Shown piece by piece: positions 27,883-37,122 of a stretch of 60,964 nucleotides of DNA. Position 1 is the first letter of the stretch. The number at the start of each line of letters is the position of its first letter. Location of the stretch: positions 1 through 60,964 of the forward strand of contig JABARE010000045.1 of NCBI GenBank assembly GCA_019187365.1, in the 5' to 3' direction. The position numbers and the translations under genes are program-made. The notes under the pieces are model-generated. The model was given only the letters and a program-made list of their open reading frames with translations, had not been told where the DNA came from and ran no database searches. The DNA comes from Saprospiraceae bacterium. GTDB lineage: Bacteria; Bacteroidota; Bacteroidia; Chitinophagales; Saprospiraceae.

Positions 27883-28269
27883 ATGAGCACTGCCCCTGGA
27901 TACTTTAGCTGGGCCGACCTCACCGTTCCGGATGCTGAGGCTCTGCGTTCGTTTTACACGGCCCTTTTGGGATTAGACAGCGCCAATGTGGGCATGAACG
28001 GTTATTCAGACTTCTGCCTTGTTCGTCCCGGAGAGGGGCAACCGGTTGCCGGGATTTGCCACGCAAGGGGCCAGAATGCCGGGCTTCCCCCCGTTTGGTT
28101 GTTGTATTTTCCGGTTGAAGGCTTGGACCGGAGTCTTGCTCATTTGGAGCAACTGGGTGGAAGCCTCATCGCCGGTCCGTTTCCTGCCGGAGGCAGCCGA
28201 TGTGCGGTGGTAAAGGACCCAGCGGGAGCCTGTTTTGCGCTTTACGAGCAGGAACAAAGCCCCAACTGA
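27883..28269 (+). CDS. VOC (glyoxalase/bleomycin-resistance) superfamily protein
   Basis: 128 residues. One betaalphabetabetabeta pair: GYFSWADLTVPDAEALRSFY opens the first module and ALYEQEQ closes the second (ALYE carries the usual C-terminal glutamate). Members bind a metal and act on small dicarbonyl or aromatic substrates, but the reaction cannot be assigned. The gene lies between tRNA-Leu and the convergent guaB, 13 bases from it. A start at ATG 27883 fits the domain edge. Confidence 0.8.
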   Translation: MSTAPGYFSWADLTVPDAEALRSFYTALLGLDSANVGMNGYSDFCLVRPGEGQPVAGICHARGQNAGLPPVWLLYFPVEGLDRSLAHLEQLGGSLIAGPFPAGGSRCAVVKDPAGACFALYEQEQSPN

Positions 28270-28282
28270 ATCAAACTTCCGT

Positions 28283-29764
28283 TTAGCGTCGCGTATAGTT
28301 GGGCGACTCCCGGGTAATGGTGATGTTGTGTGGATGCGATTCGGTGATGCCGCTTTGGGTAATGCGCACCATGCGCGCTTTTTGTAGGCTGGCAATGTCG
28401 CGGGCGCCGACGTAGCCCATGCTGGCTCGAAGTCCGCCTATGTATTGGACCAGGACCTCGGCGACCATACCCTTGTAGGGAACGCGACCCTCGATGCCTT
28501 CGGGAACGAGTTTTTTGATGTCGTCTTCGACATCCTGGAAATAGCGGTCTTTGCTGCCGAGTTGCATGGATCCCAGGGAGCCCATGCCTCGGTACACCTT
28601 GAATTTTCTCCCGTCGAATATGATTGTTTCACCCGGGGCTTCCTCCGTTCCGGCAAAAAGCGACCCCGCCATGATGGAGCAGGCCCCTGCCGCGAGGGCC
28701 TTGGGGATATCGCCGGTATAGCGTATGCCGCCGTCGCCGATTACGGGGATGCCTTTCTTTGCAAGCGCACTGGAGGCGAGGGCGATGGCGGTGAGTTGGG
28801 GTACGCCGACTCCGGCTACAATGCGGGTTGTGCAGATGCTTCCGGGGCCGACGCCGACTTTCACCGCGTTGACCCCTGCATCGGCAAGGGCGAGAGCGGC
28901 TTCACCGGTGGCCACATTCCCTCCAATGATCTGCAACTCCGGAAAGCTTGCGCGCACCTGCCGGATCGTATCGAGCACGCCCAGTGAGTGGCCATGGGCC
29001 GTATCAACACAGATCACGTCAACGTCCACGGCTACCAGGGCCTCCACACGCTCGATGGTGTCCCGCGAAATGCCGACCGCCGCGCCTACGACCAGTCTGC
29101 CCAGGGAATCCTTACAGGAATTCGGGTAGTCCTGCACCTTCATGATGTCCTTATAGGTGATCAGGCCGATCAGGATTCCGTCTGCTGATACCACCGGTAA
29201 TTTTTCAATCTTGTATTTCTGCAGGATGGTTTTTGCCTGATCAAGGGTCGTTCCGGAAGGGGCGGTGACCAGGTTTTCGCGCGTCATGATCTCGGTTACA
29301 GGGCGATCGGGGTGGACTTCAAAACGCAGGTCGCGATTCGTCAGAATGCCTGCCAGACGGTGTGCCTGGTCAACGACGGGTATGCCTCCTATGCGATGCT
29401 GCTGCATCAGCGACAGCGCATCTTTTACACGGGCTTCTATGGAGAGGGTAACCGGGTCGATGATCATTCCGCTTTCCGAGCGCTTTACCGATCGAACCTG
29501 CTCCGCCTGACGTTCAATCGACATGTTTTTGTGAACGATGCCGATGCCGCCCCCGCGCGCCATTGAAATGGCGAGATCTTTTTCCGTAACGGTGTCCATG
29601 GCCGCTGAGGCAATCGGAACGTTGATGCGGATGTCCGTCGTAAAATTTGTGGAAATGTCGGTTTCCCTTGGCAGTACCTCGGAAAAGGAAGGAACGAGCA
29701 AAACGTCGTCGAAGGTAAGCGCTTCCTGTCCGGGAAATTGAGGGGAAAAAAAATGTGGTTCCAT
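28283..29764 (-). CDS. guaB: Inosine-5'-monophosphate dehydrogenase
   Basis: Oxidises IMP to XMP with NAD, the committed step to GMP. 493 residues: (beta/alpha)8 barrel with a two-CBS insert at about 95-215. Catalytic cysteine is in [13 protein letters not shown]; the flap and active-site blocks [20 protein letters not shown] and [13 protein letters not shown] are present. Start: ATG 29764 (MEPHFFSP) is preferred over 29770 because a TATCTTTG promoter box ends 3 bases upstream, implying a leaderless mRNA. Divergent from tadA with 43 bases between the starts. Confidence 0.95.
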   Translation of the reverse strand: MEPHFFSPQFPGQEALTFDDVLLVPSFSEVLPRETDISTNFTTDIRINVPIASAAMDTVTEKDLAISMARGGGIGIVHKNMSIERQAEQVRSVKRSESGMIIDPVTLSIEARVKDALSLMQQHRIGGIPVVDQAHRLAGILTNRDLRFEVHPDRPVTEIMTRENLVTAPSGTTLDQAKTILQKYKIEKLPVVSADGILIGLITYKDIMKVQDYPNSCKDSLGRLVVGAAVGISRDTIERVEALVAVDVDVICVDTAHGHSLGVLDTIRQVRASFPELQIIGGNVATGEAALALADAGVNAVKVGVGPGSICTTRIVAGVGVPQLTAIALASSALAKKGIPVIGDGGIRYTGDIPKALAAGACSIMAGSLFAGTEEAPGETIIFDGRKFKVYRGMGSLGSMQLGSKDRYFQDVEDDIKKLVPEGIEGRVPYKGMVAEVLVQYIGGLRASMGYVGARDIASLQKARMVRITQSGITESHPHNITITRESPNYTRR

Positions 29765-29767
29765 GTG

Positions 29768-29775
29768 CAAAGATA
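29768..29775 (-). promoter_or_regulatory. Bacteroidota -7 box touching the guaB start
   Basis: The minus strand reads TATCTTTG, followed by CAC and then ATG. With the usual spacing the transcript begins at about the A of ATG. Confidence 0.6.
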
Positions 29776-29807
29776 TAACTTTATGCCGCTATGAGCGAGG
29801 GCTTTTG

Positions 29808-30272
29808 ATGATACAGGTTTACGACGACGCACATTTTATGAAGCTGGCCCTGGAAGAGGCACGACGCGCCATGGAGGCCGGTGAGATCCCCGTTGGCTGC
29901 GTGTTGGTCCACGAAACGCAATTGCTCTCCCGCGCGCACAACCAGACCCGGCAGCTCAACGACGTCACCGCGCACGCAGAGATCATCAGCATTTCTTCGG
30001 CCTCGCAGTTCCTCCAAAGCAAATACCTGGAAAACTGCACGCTTTACGTCACCTTAGAACCATGCCCAATGTGCGCAGGTGCCCTTCGGTGGGCACGACC
30101 AGCACGTCTGGTCTATGCAGCCGAAGACCCCAAGATGGGCTACCTCCGCTACGGGTCGGGCATGCTGCACCCCTCAACCCGCGTTGCATTCGGATTGCTG
30201 CGGGAGGAATCAGCCGCGCTGTTGCGCGAATTTTTCCAGAAAAAGCGGGAACTCAAGTCGCTCAAGCGATAG
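29808..30272 (+). CDS. tadA: tRNA-specific adenosine deaminase
   Basis: Converts A34 of tRNA-Arg(ACG) to inosine; 154 residues, the normal size. Zinc and proton shuttle motif HAE in VTAHAEIISI; zinc cysteines in EPCPMCAGAL. Start chosen at ATG 29808 (MIQVYDDAHFMKLALEEARR) because the upstream in-frame codons (from 29763) overlap the guaB promoter and start. Divergent from guaB. The related guanine and cytidine deaminases share the HAE/PCxxC pattern, but the ARRAMEAGEIPVGCVL segment favours TadA. Confidence 0.92.
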   Translation: MIQVYDDAHFMKLALEEARRAMEAGEIPVGCVLVHETQLLSRAHNQTRQLNDVTAHAEIISISSASQFLQSKYLENCTLYVTLEPCPMCAGALRWARPARLVYAAEDPKMGYLRYGSGMLHPSTRVAFGLLREESAALLREFFQKKRELKSLKR

Positions 30273-30383
30273 TCCTCGCCTCCCTAAACTGTTAAAAATT
30301 CCTCAAAATTGATTGGGTATTAAATTTTCCCTGCTCCCTTGCGTCTAATTCACGAGGTTGCCGATTGCACCTCGCCACAGCTT

Positions 30384-30929
30384 ATGAAAATAGAGAAATG
30401 CATCCTTGCAGGCGCGACGCTGATCCTGTTGGCTTCATGCAGTCCCCAGCTGACCCCCTTTACCCAAAAGCTCTACGACCAGTATGCGTGGTCTGAAGAG
30501 GAGCTCCGGAAAATCCAGTTTTACCTGTCCGACGACATCGTGCTGCGCAGGAAATTCGCCGAGGGCAGCTCAACCATTCAGAAGGGCAAAATCAAAACCA
30601 TTGACGGGCAGAAAATTGAAGAGATCGTTTTTCGTCGCGGTACACCAGGTGTATTTTTGTTTTCTCCCAAAGACAAGCGCTTCGCAGTGAGTTTTGAATC
30701 GGCAGAGCCTCCGAAATACCTGATGTTCGGGCCCAACCCAAAGATTAGCAACCGCTATGCACTGCTTGGCAAGACCTGGGAAACGCGCGAGGGTACCATC
30801 ACCTACGACGGCGAAACCTGGTACACGACGACCGAGTCTGCTTTTGCCAGTCTGCTGGTGGATCTCGACCGCGCGCAATATTTGGAACAACAGAAAAAAG
30901 TTGTCCGCGGTCAGCGCGTCGAAGAATAA
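30384..30929 (+). CDS. Predicted lipoprotein of unknown function
   Basis: 181 residues from ATG 30384. The signal peptide ends in the lipobox LLASC, with C19 as the lipid-bearing cysteine (MKIEKCILAGATLILLASCS). The mature part has YLSDDIVLRRKFAEGSS, GVFLFSPKDKRFAVSFE and TYDGETWYTTTESAFASLLV, a mostly beta sequence I do not recognise as a named family. The open frame extends 15 codons upstream, but those lack a signal. A partial inverted-repeat element begins at the base after the stop region (30930), so the element may serve as the 3' end of the message. Confidence 0.75.
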   Translation: MKIEKCILAGATLILLASCSPQLTPFTQKLYDQYAWSEEELRKIQFYLSDDIVLRRKFAEGSSTIQKGKIKTIDGQKIEEIVFRRGTPGVFLFSPKDKRFAVSFESAEPPKYLMFGPNPKISNRYALLGKTWETREGTITYDGETWYTTTESAFASLLVDLDRAQYLEQQKKVVRGQRVEE

Positions 30930-30999
30930 AGGGCACCTCGAATACCCTGGTTTTGATGCCAGAATGAATTTAGGAAAACATGTAATACTCCCCTAAATT
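30930..30999 (-). repeat. Inverted-repeat element, partial or shortened copy C
   Basis: AGGGCACCTCGAATA matches the end of copy B; GATGCCAGAATG is a remnant of one 41-bp unit; an inner inverted repeat AATTTAGG (30967-30974) / CCTAAATT (30992-30999) is kept with a loop of only 17 bases. The matching outer end was not found downstream. Confidence 0.75.
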
Positions 31000-31196
31000 G
31001 AGACCAGAGGTTAATTCAAGAGCATCGCAATTTCACTAGACTTAGTAATAGCCAGGGAAGGTGCAAATACGACCAAGTTCATCAAGTTATTCCTTGACAA
31101 ATCTTGGATCACAAATTAAACCTTGCATAGGCATTCAATCGGATAGAAACAATGAATTTTGCGGAGGTCTGGGAAAATGTCGAAGTGGCTTCCGCA

Positions 31197-33332
31197 TCAT
31201 TGCCTGATGATTTTGCGGTACAGATGCGAAGTAGCATTCTCTATAACCAGAAGGTAAACGCCCGCAGGAAGGTCGTTGCCCGCCTGATCTTTTCCGTCCC
31301 AGCGGTAGCGCAGCAATTCGGAGGTCGATTCAGCGACTTCGAGATCGGCGATGCGTTTTCCCGATAAGGCTGTGATGTGCGCTTTCCAGTTTTGTTTTGG
31401 GCTGCTGCCATCCGACATGTGCAATTCCACGACCAGTTCTGTGGAGAACGGGTTGGGATACATTACGACGTTCAGCAGGCTGTCACGTTTGGTTGGGTCG
31501 TTTGAGTTGGTCGGAAAAACGCGCTCGTCGCGGCAACTTGCGCAGTAAAGGGTTGAATCTTCGACGCACAGAAATGCCGTGTATTGGGACAGCACCCGGC
31601 TCTCGAGGCTTTTTCGGATGATGTCGGTCGAATAGGACGGAGCATTGGGATGGTTTTCAAGTCTGAAGATGCCCTGCGCAGACCATGACTTCCTGGCCAT
31701 TGAATCCAGCGGGTAAAGCTGGGCGCCATCCAGAGTCAACGTTTGTACAAAGACTTTTCCGTTGGCCTCCCCGTTGAGTTCAATCGTCAACGGCAGGTTG
31801 CCCTTGAAAATGCCCTGCTGGCGCACAAAGGATTTGACGGGAACATTTTCCAAAGCGTCACCCCAGGTGTATTTTCCGTAGGCAATGCCCGATGCGGGAC
31901 GGACGTAAAGGTCGAAATTCTTGAGTTGCGGCAGGGCGTCGGAAAAACCCTCGGAAATGGCGTTGGTCAACGGCTTCCCGTTTCTCGTATAGACGTACTG
32001 TCCTCCAAAAAGGGCGCTGAGGTTGAGGAACAGGTATTCGTTGTTGATGTAGTACCGGTTGTTGAAATAACTATACCGGTTTTGAAAACCGTATTCGACA
32101 ATGGATATGCGGTATCGCGCAAGGTTGAGCTGGCGAACCTGCTGAATGAGGTCGTTGGCAGCTGAATAACCGTTAAACTGCTCCGAATTATTCAACAACA
32201 GCATGTTTCCCCGTCCGCCACTCCGATCTAAAAACCCGATGCCCGCCGATAACAACTGGGGCAGGTTGCTGTAATTCGAAAGTCTGGAGGAGGCTTGCTG
32301 AAAGGCAAATTCCAAGTTGTCGCGCGTTGCAGGCACCCACGACGAAAACACCTCGGTGAGAGGCAGACTCGATACGATGAGATTGAATGAATCGCCCGGC
32401 TGCAATTTGCGCAAACACTCGTTGTGCAGGGCATCGATCACCTGTTGCCTGGTCGTTGAACCGGACTCCTGGTAGTCGATCAGGATTAGCATGCGTGACG
32501 ACTGCACATCGTCGATGAAGAATCCGGGCTGGATGGCAAGCTGGTAGTAATGCTCCTCACCATGGGTGTAAATTCCGGCATAGGCAGGAATGCTTTCTGG
32601 AGGGCGATAACTAACAAACGTTTGTTCGTATCTTCCTGCAACGGGCAACAGGCTTGTTGTAGTGTAATCGCCCAGCAGGGTGTCGACTCCCCTGACGGGG
32701 GATGTTGCCTGTTTGCTTGAAACGCTGATAAACTTCCAGTGGGCGTCGTCAAAAAGCAGCAATGGAAAATCTTCAGGAATGGTTTTGCTGGCGTTGAGAA
32801 TTTCGTATGGAATAGAGGCAAATGCATCATAGTACGTCCATTCCAGCGGCATCAGGTAGGTGATCTTGACGTGGCGCTGTTCGTCTCCTCCCATGGGGAA
32901 AACCCGGAGGGTGTAGTTGGTGGCACTGTTCTTGGTGAGCAGCGAGGGATCGCGCCGCCGTTTCACGATGTTTTCATAAATGTTGCTGGCGGTCCACACG
33001 TCGAGCAGAGCAGCCTGGCAGATCTCATTGCCAATCCACAGCCAGGAATCTGTGACCACCGCCTCTTCGGGAAGAGCAAACTGTAGCACGATTTCCAGTG
33101 AGTCGTCGGGGCGGAACGGCAAACTGCGGGCCGAAAAACTGAGGTACAAACCAAACTCCAGGTACAGCCCTTTTGGTTTTACGGAGAGCAGCGCCTCCTC
33201 AATGGTGCCCTGATAACCGTAGCTGGTGTTGCGCACGTCGGCAACCCGGAGGTTGTATTGCGAAGTCACAACGATTGGGACAAACAAACTGATTCCCCAG
33301 AAAATTCGGGTTAAGAAGGATTGGTTCATCAT
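31197..33332 (-). CDS. VIT-domain/VWA-like exported protein with T9SS type A sorting domain
   Basis: 711 residues. A signal peptide (MMNQSFLTRIFWGISLFVPI), then a VIT (inter-alpha-trypsin inhibitor heavy-chain N-terminal) domain at about 30-175 with VTDSWLWIGNEICQAALLDV and YENIVKRRRDPSLL, typical of VIT. A VWA-like fold follows (MLILIDYQESGSTTRQQVID; NMLLLNNSEQFNGYS). The metal-binding MIDAS motif DxSxS is replaced by DYQESG, so metal binding is doubtful. The C terminus has VMYPNPFSTELVVEL and GVYLLVIENATSHLYRKIIR, a type A sorting domain. Likely surface or released adhesion protein. A 20-bp palindrome lies at 32610-32629 within the coding sequence. Confidence 0.85.
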   Translation of the reverse strand: MMNQSFLTRIFWGISLFVPIVVTSQYNLRVADVRNTSYGYQGTIEEALLSVKPKGLYLEFGLYLSFSARSLPFRPDDSLEIVLQFALPEEAVVTDSWLWIGNEICQAALLDVWTASNIYENIVKRRRDPSLLTKNSATNYTLRVFPMGGDEQRHVKITYLMPLEWTYYDAFASIPYEILNASKTIPEDFPLLLFDDAHWKFISVSSKQATSPVRGVDTLLGDYTTTSLLPVAGRYEQTFVSYRPPESIPAYAGIYTHGEEHYYQLAIQPGFFIDDVQSSRMLILIDYQESGSTTRQQVIDALHNECLRKLQPGDSFNLIVSSLPLTEVFSSWVPATRDNLEFAFQQASSRLSNYSNLPQLLSAGIGFLDRSGGRGNMLLLNNSEQFNGYSAANDLIQQVRQLNLARYRISIVEYGFQNRYSYFNNRYYINNEYLFLNLSALFGGQYVYTRNGKPLTNAISEGFSDALPQLKNFDLYVRPASGIAYGKYTWGDALENVPVKSFVRQQGIFKGNLPLTIELNGEANGKVFVQTLTLDGAQLYPLDSMARKSWSAQGIFRLENHPNAPSYSTDIIRKSLESRVLSQYTAFLCVEDSTLYCASCRDERVFPTNSNDPTKRDSLLNVVMYPNPFSTELVVELHMSDGSSPKQNWKAHITALSGKRIADLEVAESTSELLRYRWDGKDQAGNDLPAGVYLLVIENATSHLYRKIIRQ
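32610..32629. repeat. Tetramer palindrome, 20-bp class, inside the VIT/VWA gene
   Basis: Reads ACTA ACAA ACGT TTGT TCGT; the inner AACAAACGTTTGTT is a perfect palindrome. On the coding strand it gives QTFVS. Confidence 0.9.
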
Positions 33333-33418
33333 TTTAGCTTTACATACTAACGCTTATCATCCTGGAAAGGCTCCCCAAAAGGAAGAAAGAATGCAAACGA
33401 GTCTTCAATCTATTCCGA

Positions 33419-34795
33419 TCATGCACCCTGGGGATGATTGAATGAAGAATTGTGAATGGATGACGCCAGGGGACTGGAGGATTCCCTGTTGAGCCGGGGC
33501 CCGTTTTCGAGGCGGAGGACGCCACGCGGGCAAACCGCGGCACAAATGCCACAGCCTACGCATGAGGCTCGCACGACCGATTGTCCACGCTGTGCATACG
33601 CGCGCACATCGATGCCCATCTCGCAGTAGCTCGAGCAGTTGCCACACGATATGCACTGGCCCCCATTGGTGGTGATGCGGAACCGGGAAAAGAATTTTTG
33701 CTGGATGCCCAACAGGGCAGCCATCGGACAGCCAAACCGGCACCATACTCTGCTTCCCAGCAATGGATAAAATCCCACACCTACGATGCCGGAAAATGCG
33801 GCACCGACGGCAAATCCATACCATGCCCTCAGGGAAGCGGTCGATATACCCATCAGTTGAGCCTGCCCGGAGAAATAAGAATACAGAACACCGGCAGTCA
33901 TTACAAGGGAAAAGAGGAGAATGGGATAGAGCAACCATTGTTCGATGTGCCAGGCACGGGTAGATTTCGAAGAAAGGTGGCGGAAGGGGTCGCCGGCTGT
34001 TTCCGCCAGACCGCCGCAACCGCAGACCCAGGAGCAATACCAACGCTTGCCGAAGAAAAAACAAAGTGTGGGAGATATTGCGAGGACCATGAGTATGCCA
34101 AATACAAGAAAGAACTTGCCGGCGCCTCCGGCTGCCAAAAGGGAATCAATGTTCCAGGCATCAAAAAAGTAATAGTTGAGCGGCCACATATTTTTGAGGT
34201 CGTTGTAAGGCAGGTTCATCCTCATAAAAAATTCGGGCAGCAAAAACGCAAAGGCGAGTTGGAAAAACATGGTACTGAGCGTGCGCAAAACCTGGTAGCG
34301 GTTGTGCCGGTATTTCAGGATGAATTTGAATCCAAAAGCGAGGATGGCCAGAGTGTAGAGAACTCCGTAGACAAACCACTGTGAGGCGGGATGACCTTTG
34401 AGCCAATGGCTGAGTGGATCAAACAGGCCCACCAGACCGACGTTGCCCTCAGTCCTCAGCCCCAGCCATTCGCCTTTCCAATAGAGTAGACAATAAAAGA
34501 AGGTCAGGAGGGCAGCTGCCAGCCAGGCAACCAATCCCCGGGAACTCAGGGAAGAAAACCAAATGCCGTCATGATGGATCCCGGGAAGCCTACGGGCGTG
34601 CCCCAACCAGGCAAATCCCGCTATGGATAAAGACAAGACCAGTAGGGTTGACGCAAGCACCCACCCGTTGGCTGGCACCAGATGCAAGGCAACGAGAATC
34701 ATGTATGCCAGCGCAGCAAACCCTGCTGCGGTCATCCAGTGCTGCGGGGTCTGGATGACAGGAGGGATGCGATAAGAACCAGGTTTGTTCGACAT
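33419..34795 (-). CDS. Membrane polyferredoxin (NapH/NosR-type 4Fe-4S protein)
   Basis: 458 residues with about eight to nine hydrophobic segments. A cluster of FeS/flavin-associated motifs resembling NapH/NosR is present: CSWVCGCGGLAETAGDP and CRFGCPMAALLG (the two CxxxCP-like membrane motifs), then two 4Fe-4S ferredoxin motifs, CISCGNCSSYCEMG and CVGCGICAAVCPRG, facing the cytoplasm. It should pass electrons between the cytoplasm and the membrane or periplasm. The start is 11 bases downstream of the flavoprotein gene's stop, so the two are one unit. Which terminal acceptor it serves is not seen. Confidence 0.85.
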   Translation of the reverse strand: MSNKPGSYRIPPVIQTPQHWMTAAGFAALAYMILVALHLVPANGWVLASTLLVLSLSIAGFAWLGHARRLPGIHHDGIWFSSLSSRGLVAWLAAALLTFFYCLLYWKGEWLGLRTEGNVGLVGLFDPLSHWLKGHPASQWFVYGVLYTLAILAFGFKFILKYRHNRYQVLRTLSTMFFQLAFAFLLPEFFMRMNLPYNDLKNMWPLNYYFFDAWNIDSLLAAGGAGKFFLVFGILMVLAISPTLCFFFGKRWYCSWVCGCGGLAETAGDPFRHLSSKSTRAWHIEQWLLYPILLFSLVMTAGVLYSYFSGQAQLMGISTASLRAWYGFAVGAAFSGIVGVGFYPLLGSRVWCRFGCPMAALLGIQQKFFSRFRITTNGGQCISCGNCSSYCEMGIDVRAYAQRGQSVVRASCVGCGICAAVCPRGVLRLENGPRLNRESSSPLASSIHNSSFNHPQGA

Positions 34796-34806
34796 ACAGC
34801 CAGCGT

Positions 34807-36150
34807 TTAGGATCTGAGAAATCGCAGAACATCGGATAGCTTATCCGGAGAATGCAGGCGGAGTTGCCTGCCCGTTTTTTTTGAATAGGCTTCTAAAAGG
34901 GGTGGGGCAAAATCGGGAAAAAACTCAGGGTCGAAAAAGGCAAGGCGGATGTTGGATAACACGTGTTCGACCTGGGTCTTTTCCCGCAACCATTTGTCGC
35001 ATACTTCGTGGCGAAAGCGCACGCCCATCAAATTGATACCCGTAAGGCAACCGGTCGCGGTATCGTAAACGATCCGGATGCTGCGGTCGCTGGCGGGGTG
35101 ATTCCACAAAATGCTGTTCGTCCCGGGCGACGGGGTGGGAAGAATGCTTCCGTAAACCTGATGCTCGATGTCGAAAAATTTTGCGGAGTTAAACCAGATC
35201 CCCGGATCGTATGGCGTCTCTCTTCCGGCCAGATTCAATGCCAGACACTCGCCCATCTTGCGGCCGCTGTACCAAACTGCTTCGACGGGCTTTCTCCCTT
35301 CCGACGGCTTGCGCAGTTGAGCACAATCTCCTATGGCATATATTCCGGGAATGTTGGTTCTAAGTAATGAATCGACCAATATACCCCTGTCGGTTTCAAG
35401 CGGTCCACCTTTGAGCCAATCTATGTTTGGTCGAACCCCTGCCGTCAACCCGACGAAATTGCATTCGATCCTATCCCCTTCCGGGGTATGCACGGCACAC
35501 ACCCTGCTGTCATCGTCGCCTTCAAGCTCTTTCAATTCAACACCCAATCGCAGGTCTATTCCTTTGTTGCGAATGTGAGCGGAGATCATCTGAGCCTCTT
35601 CGACAGGGAGTACGGAACTCCAGTATTGCTGTTCCCGGACGAGCATGGTCACGGGGATGTTCCGGGAGTGAAACATTTCTGCCAATTCGATGCCGATCAG
35701 TCCGCCTCCGACGATGACCGCCCGCCGGATCCCCGGGGTTAGCAGTTCGATGTGTTCCAGGTCTTGTTTGCTGTAGAATCCGGTTACCCCTCTGAGTTCC
35801 TCGCCAGGCCAGCCAAAGCGGTTGGGAACGGATCCCGTGGCAAGGATGAGGCGGTCGTATCCCATCTTCTGGCCATTGTCCAGCATGAGCGTGCGTTCGT
35901 CGAAGTCGATTTTTGCAACGCGTGCCAGGATGCATTCGATGCCCTGCTGAGGCCAGCTCTGGCGTTCGTAGGGCTCCAGGTCCTGCCAGCGCATATGGCC
36001 CATGTAAACGTACATCAGGGCAGTTCGCGAAAAAAAGTACTCGGACTCAGAAGAAATGACTGAGATCGATTCCTCAACGGCGAGCTGCCTTAGCTTTCGG
36101 GCACAACTGATGCCCGCAACCCCGTTGCCGATGATCACGGTGCGGGGCAT
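34807..36150 (-). CDS. NAD(P)/FAD-dependent oxidoreductase (NirB/rubredoxin-reductase-like)
   Basis: 447 residues. FAD Rossmann motif GNGVAGISCARKL at the N terminus, NAD(P) motif VIVGGGLIGIELAE in the middle, ATGSVPNRF and NIPGIYAIGDCAQL. These place it with pyridine nucleotide-disulfide oxidoreductase-fold enzymes lacking the redox disulfide, as in nitrite reductase NirB N-terminal part and rubredoxin reductases. It is followed in the same unit by a membrane polyferredoxin, suggesting it feeds NAD(P)H electrons into it. The C-terminal 120 residues (GIWFNSAKFFDIEHQVYGS) are less conserved. Confidence 0.85.
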   Translation of the reverse strand: MPRTVIIGNGVAGISCARKLRQLAVEESISVISSESEYFFSRTALMYVYMGHMRWQDLEPYERQSWPQQGIECILARVAKIDFDERTLMLDNGQKMGYDRLILATGSVPNRFGWPGEELRGVTGFYSKQDLEHIELLTPGIRRAVIVGGGLIGIELAEMFHSRNIPVTMLVREQQYWSSVLPVEEAQMISAHIRNKGIDLRLGVELKELEGDDDSRVCAVHTPEGDRIECNFVGLTAGVRPNIDWLKGGPLETDRGILVDSLLRTNIPGIYAIGDCAQLRKPSEGRKPVEAVWYSGRKMGECLALNLAGRETPYDPGIWFNSAKFFDIEHQVYGSILPTPSPGTNSILWNHPASDRSIRIVYDTATGCLTGINLMGVRFRHEVCDKWLREKTQVEHVLSNIRLAFFDPEFFPDFAPPLLEAYSKKTGRQLRLHSPDKLSDVLRFLRS

Positions 36151-36354
36151 CCTGCCGGTAGTTTTATGTTTCGCAAGGCGCGCATTTCCATTTTCGGGAC
36201 CAATATCTACCTAATTTAGCAGATCGCTCTGTTTAGTAAATCAAACGTTCGGAATCGGACAATATGTTAAAATCGGGATATTTGGGCGCAGCGAACGGTT
36301 GGCAAATGGCAAAATGGACGTATATTTACCCTGAGATTTACTGATAAACGGCCT

Positions 36355-37047
36355 ATGAGATATATATACTTAGCAATCAGCATATTAATGGGGTTTTGTG
36401 CCACCGGCCAGAATGCGCGCTTCAGCGCGAATCCCAACCCCAACACCGTTCATTTCGTGCCAGACAACTCAGACCATTATCGTCCGGGCAGGGTCAGAAA
36501 CCATACCAACGAGACCTTGAACATGTTGTGGCAGCGTGAGATCCTGATGCTTCCGACGGGTTGGAGCACCTACGTTTGCGATGCCAACAACTGCTACGCA
36601 GACCACGTCGGGAAATGCCCTGATATCTATCCCAACGTCATCGGGGCTGGGGATTCCACGACGCTGGACGTACACGTTTTTGAAGATGGCAACCAGGGAG
36701 AGGCACACATCGTCATCTGGTTATTTGAAAGGGAGGACACTTCGAAGAAAATCAAGGTCGACTACACCTTCAACAAGGTCATCTCCAACAAAGACATCAG
36801 AAATATAGCGGTGAAGGTCTATCCCAATCCGGCAGCCAACTCCTTTACCGTAGACTACAACACGGGTCTGGTCCGTATCGACCTCTACAACCTGCTGGGA
36901 AGGAAGATGAAATCTTTCCGGACCAGCCACAACGCATCATACGACATCAGCGATGTGGAGGATGGTTTGTACTTTATTCGCCTCATTGGTCCAAATGAGC
37001 AGGTGCTGCGCACCATCCGGCTTCAGAAGAGGGCCATTAAGCCCTGA
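36355..37047 (+). CDS. Small secreted protein with T9SS type A sorting domain
   Basis: 230 residues. Signal peptide MRYIYLAISILMGFCATGQ; a middle beta domain with four Cys (STYVCDANNCYADHVGKC) that could form two disulfides; then a C-terminal domain with VKVYPNPAANSFTVDYN and GLYFIRLIGPNEQVLRTIRL, type A. The short 150-residue passenger is not one I recognise. An imperfect box (TATATTTA) lies about 25 bases upstream of the ATG. The stop is 75 bases before the convergent queD-like gene. Confidence 0.8.
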   Translation: MRYIYLAISILMGFCATGQNARFSANPNPNTVHFVPDNSDHYRPGRVRNHTNETLNMLWQREILMLPTGWSTYVCDANNCYADHVGKCPDIYPNVIGAGDSTTLDVHVFEDGNQGEAHIVIWLFEREDTSKKIKVDYTFNKVISNKDIRNIAVKVYPNPAANSFTVDYNTGLVRIDLYNLLGRKMKSFRTSHNASYDISDVEDGLYFIRLIGPNEQVLRTIRLQKRAIKP

Positions 37048-37122
37048 TCCTCCATATAGGTCCGGCGATTTAATCTTGTTTCGTTCCTGGAAGAGTCTGA
37101 TCAGGCACTTCAATGTTCCCTG

